Positions 8,970 to 12,020 of a stretch of DNA of 12,020 nt are shown one piece after another; the stretch's first letter is position 1; each line of letters opens with the position of its first letter. The stretch is from Cudoniella acicularis (taxonomy: Eukaryota; Ascomycota; Leotiomycetes; Helotiales; Helotiaceae). The position numbers were made by a program, and so were the translations under genes. The notes beneath the pieces were generated by a model. That model worked only from the letters and a program-made list of their open reading frames with translations, was not told the DNA's origin and searched no databases. The DNA is taken from the NCBI GenBank assembly GCA_013054445.1, contig JAAMPI010001632.1:1-12020 (forward strand), in the 5' to 3' direction.

Positions 8970-9110
8970 TTACACACCCTCGGCATCGATAAGCTCAATA
9001 GCGGGGTCGGCAACGGCTCGGCTTTCGAGAGTGTCTGCTGCGTCGCGGACTGGCAGGACTAAGGCGCTGGCGCCGAGACCGAAAATAGCGAGGACGACGA
9101 AGAAACGCAT
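8970..9110 (-). CDS. Small secreted peptide, 46 aa; possible substrate of the flanking UstYa enzymes
   Basis: The minus strand reads from ATG at 9110 to TAA at 8970. Residues 1-16 (MRFFVVLAIFGLGASA) form a textbook signal peptide: Met-Arg, a hydrophobic core and an Ala-Ser-Ala cleavage site. The remaining 30 residues, LVLPVRDAADTL to the end DAEGV, are acidic (7 Asp/Glu against 2 Arg) and lack Cys, Tyr, Phe, Trp and repeats. Codons end strongly in C, as in expressed fungal genes. The start has A at -3 and sits after a CA-rich leader with CACCT repeats, typical of fungal 5'UTRs, preceded by a TTAAAT element. It lies between two UstYa genes, so it could be a RiPP-like precursor. However, no dibasic Kex2 site or aromatic core residue is present, which argues against the standard type. 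Alternatives are an effector-like small secreted protein or a chance frame. A donor-like GTGTAAGAG overlaps the stop, but no convincing acceptor follows. Confidence 0.6.
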   Translation of the reverse strand: MRFFVVLAIFGLGASALVLPVRDAADTLESRAVADPAIELIDAEGV

Positions 9111-10365
9111 GATGATGATTTTTGGTTTGGAGGGGTGGTTTGTGAGGTGAGGTGAGGTGATGTTTGAGATTGCGGGTCTGTTTCACTGACGGTTTGTTAG
9201 TAAGGCATGGATGGGATGGGGGAGAAGCGAGACTTGTAATGGAGGAGGGGAGGGAATTTAAGTGAAACAACTTGCATTGATAGCGCTCGTTTTCGAGGGA
9301 TTGATCGAGACGGGATGTTATTTGCCTTGTGGTTACTTTTCATTTTGGGGCTGCTAGAGAGTATTATATACGATTTTCCTTTCCTGTGAGGTAAAGCATG
9401 TAATCATTCTATAAGCCTAAGCGATTCTTTCTTCGTTGTTCCCCACCTGCACTTTTCGCGGGACGACCACTCGGCAAAAGAAAATTGATACCGGTAGTCA
9501 TCGTTCCCCGACTTTATCGAGCCTATGAGAGGCTGGAAAATATACGAGGTACCTCCAATCAAGCTTCCCAAGTTGGTAGATGCATCGGAGTATGCGTGTG
9601 TGTGGCCAGCCCAGGTAGGTAATGAACGAGCTGCGAGTATCTATCTTAGGTGGCTGTTAAAGTCACGGAAGAACTTGGTATCCGTGCTGCTGCATTCTGC
9701 ATGGAACAGGGCATGGGTTCTCGGAATCCTTCAACCTAAAAGCTGTCAACGATGGAAACGGCGAAACGTTAACGCTTTGCCGCAAAGCTTGTACGTAAAG
9801 CCCGCGAATAAGAAAGTCACATTCGATTAAGCTTATTTGCTATTGGATCGGATTTCTCTATCACTGCATGAACCGATTCTGGATGTTACTTTCGAAGTAT
9901 ATACCCGGCCCTTGAGGAACAGAATTCTACGCCGTCACGCCACAGTTTATCACAAGTCATAATCGATCGGAGGCAGGTCATTATCGTGTTTCCCTGCGAG
10001 ACGGAAACCGAACTTCTTCGTCTTTGTCGAGTCATAGCTACTCACTCACCGGTTAAATGTATCCCCGAATGCAGACTTTTCCCCGCCCTGTCCTGCATTT
10101 ATATTTCCCTCACTTCACCCTTCAGTCATACCCTAGTATCTTCTTAGATATGTATCGTGCTGTATTGCTTTCGCTAGCCTGAGGCGCCCCTTTTCATTTA
10201 ACCACACCGCCCCTCTAAGCAGGTATCAAACCTTCGGGTCACATAAAGTCATATTGTGTTTCGTCTACGCATTATAGCTGAAGAGGCCTTTTCAACATCA
10301 AACTCTCTATTTACTACAACCATCATCTTCCTCGATTGTATAAAGCAATTTCAAGACAAGGAACG
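9111..10365. other. Divergent intergenic region between the small peptide gene and UstYa gene 2
   Basis: About 1.25 kb. On its left edge it carries the leader of the peptide gene (minus strand), with GGTGA repeats at about 9143-9160 and a TTAAAT-type element near 9256-9261. On its right edge it carries the promoter and leader of the second UstYa gene, with TTTATATTT near 10097. As a shared divergent promoter it could co-regulate both genes. The open frame at 9525-9830 (101 codons) has no recognisable features and is not called. Confidence 0.5.
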
Positions 10366-11411
10366 ATGCAGACGACACGGATTTTCACATCTCGCGATGA
10401 AGAAAAAGAGTTACTGGAGGAGCAAGAGGAAGATGAAGAGGAATACAGAGGCTTGGCTGCCCGTCGACACAAAGCCTCCTTTCACTTCGGCCCTAAATCC
10501 TCTCTTGCAATATCACTTACTCTCTTCCTATCCATCCTCCTCAATCTATACCATGGATACAGCTACCACCACAAGGCTTGCGTAGCTAATAGCCAGCGAA
10601 AGCCGAGCGTTGTAGCGCAGCCTAATTATTGTTAGTTTTGTAACCCCCAAGACAAATTAAAAAACTCGTCTCTCTTGCTCATCTACTGATTATCTCGCGT
10701 GTTCCAGCCGGCTTGGAATACAATAAGCTTGTCACATACCACTCAAAGACCGACTGGCAGAGTGAAAATGAGACACTTGCCGATGAGTTGTGGGATTCTC
10801 TAAACATGGATTCCATCACGGTAGCCATCTCAAAAGACTGGGCCGCCGAGCATGGCTTACCGCAGTCGGCCTCGTTTTATTGGGATGCGGATAAAGCTCT
10901 CTATCATATCAAAGGCATTCATGGAATGCATTGCCTGGTACGAACATCCTTCCGCTCTCCCAAAAAAAAAAAAAAAAGAATGACCTGTCGTTGGATTTCA
11001 ATCACGCTAACAGACAGCCATCTCTAGAAGTACATACGACATTTCATCACCAGGAGCCGGCGAGAGGGTACGCCTTTGGACCACCACGTGGTCGAACATA
11101 TGGGACATTGTCTGGACTCTCTGCGCCAGGACGTCATGTGTGCAGCCGACGACACCCTGATGCCAGGACTGGTGAAGGGCCAGTTGGGAAATAACCAAGT
11201 ATTGCAATGTCGCGACTGGGATGCGCTGCAGCGATGGGCCAAAGATCCAGAACGCGACTCATGCTTCCGCCAGCCCTCGGATTATAAGCATATCGCGCAT
11301 AATCTCGAACGCCATGCTAATTGTTCCCCGGGCTCGCAGTATTATGATGTCTCGCGCAAGTATTTCGAGATTCATGGGCATAAGAATTTGTTTGAGGTTG
11401 ATGAAGAGTAG
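10366..11411 (+). CDS. UstYa-family (DUF3328) oxidase, second copy
   Basis: Three exons: 10366-10630, 10708-10937 and 11028-11411, giving 292 aa. Intron 1 (77 nt) has GTTAGT, a CTGAT branch and CAG; intron 2 (90 nt) has GTACGA, GCTAAC and TAG, and contains an A16 tract (10962-10977). The two introns sit at the same places as in the first copy: before the SGLE/AGLL box and directly after HGMHCL or HGLHCL. Domain order: a strongly acidic cytosolic tail (11 Glu/Asp within residues 11-26); one membrane anchor (about 47-64); the SGLEYNKLVTYHS segment (89-101); HGMHC (160-164); HMGHC (189-193) followed by LDSLRQDVMCAADD; then QCRDW and SCFRQ near the end. Both histidine motifs are intact. It is a clear paralogue of the first copy but distant over most of its length, so the two probably do different steps, as paired UstYa proteins do in known pathways. 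ATG at 10366 is the first in frame after the leader. Confidence 0.94.
10962..10977. repeat. A16 homopolymer inside intron 2 of UstYa gene 2
   Basis: Sixteen A residues lie in the intron, between the donor and the branch site. They do not affect the coding frame. Length may vary between isolates or be misread in sequencing. Confidence 0.9.
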
Positions 11412-12020
11412 TGGGACTGTTTGTCTGCTGCACTACTGTAAGGGCGGGAGGCACAAGGCTTTCAGGTATTGCCAGCAAAGTTGAAAAGAAATGACATTGT
11501 TTGCGTTAGAGAACGATGGCCTTCTCTTGAGGATCGAAGAAAGAAATCTGAGACTACAAAGAAGAAGTCACAAGTTGTGGTTCGGGGTATTGTTGGCCGA
11601 TCAGAAGGCTGATGTATTTACATCTCTGATACTTCCTCTCCCTCGCATCACTAATTTAGGAATCTGCCAATATACCCATGTTACAAATCATACGTAATTT
11701 CAAACGTAGACATATAAACCTGATGTAATCGTGAAGTAATACCCTAGCCTCCATGCCCAAATTCTTTTCTATAGACCAGGTACTGGTTTACGTTCAATAC
11801 TTCTTGTTGGAGGTAAGGTGTGTAGGCAGAAGAAGAGTCGACTGTTAGGTCGAGAGAGATTCAAGTATGTGGAATAATAATATGATTTTGACTTAAAGAC
11901 TTATCTATCTACAAAGGGGTGAGCGGACTATATATACTACAAGTGTAGTTACTAGAAGCTTCTATAGCCTAGAAATCAACGCTTATAAAATCAAAGAACA
12001 ACCTAGAAGATTCTACTAAA
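11412..12020. other. 3' flank of UstYa gene 2 and AT-rich right edge
   Basis: About 600 bases with no supported gene. The frame at 11491-11697 has no family features. The last 100 bases are AT-rich and TpA-rich, resembling DNA altered by repeat-induced point mutation. This may be the start of an old repeat that continues outside the window. Confidence 0.5.

Noticed and set aside
8820..8972. Extension of the small peptide through an intron starting at the GTAAGAG over its stop codon
   Set aside because: No CTAAC-like branch site is paired with a suitable acceptor, and the extended reading gives no recognisable core or processing site.
9525..9830. 101-codon plus-strand frame between the peptide gene and UstYa gene 2
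   Set aside because: No signal peptide, domain, repeat or codon bias; several rare-looking codons and no promoter or intron signals.
1..12020. CRISPR arrays, insertion sequences, rRNA or tRNA genes
   Set aside because: No direct-repeat array with spacers, transposase-like protein or tRNA arm pattern was seen; the window is eukaryotic.

Overview
The window is nuclear DNA of a filamentous ascomycete (Pezizomycotina), most likely a Sordariomycete-type fungus. The introns are short (47-90 nt) with GTAAGT-like donors, CTAAC/CTAAT/CTGAC branch sites and YAG acceptors. There are no bacterial signals, and the gene families (DHA2 and DHA1 transporters, an ochratoxinase-like amidohydrolase, UstYa/DUF3328 proteins) are typical of fungal accessory or secondary-metabolism regions. 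The species cannot be named from the sequence.

Left half, all on the + strand: (1) an intact intronless 14-TM DHA2-type MFS transporter (182-1927) with an acidic dileucine sorting motif at its N-terminus; (2) an intact metal-dependent amidohydrolase (2720-4060) with a complete HxH/Lys/His/His/Asp metal site and a probable 5'UTR intron; (3) a decayed DHA1-type drug or polyamine MFS transporter (4382-5963) with a shifted start, an in-frame TGA, a 1-base frameshift and an internal deletion, although its two introns are still recognisable.

Right half: two UstYa/DUF3328 genes on the + strand (7337-8308 and 10366-11411). Each has three exons, one N-terminal membrane anchor and two HxxHC motifs. 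Between them, on the opposite strand, lies a 46-codon ORF (8970-9110) encoding a signal peptide and a 30-residue acidic tail. It was found by reading the minus strand. UstYa proteins are the oxidases of fungal RiPP (dikaritin) pathways and also tailor some other peptides, so a small secreted-peptide gene between two of them is the most interesting part of the window. Its tail lacks aromatic residues, repeats and dibasic Kex2 sites, so it is not a classical dikaritin precursor.

The genes together suggest an accessory neighbourhood with peptide-modifying oxidases, a hydrolase that could cleave an amide or peptide bond, and exporters of which one is dead. Whether they form one cluster is inference. 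The long intergenic regions (1928-2719, 4061-4381, 5964-7336, 8309-8969, 9111-10365, 11412-12020) hold simple repeats, CCTAGG palindromes and an AT-rich, RIP-like right edge, but no further gene I can support.
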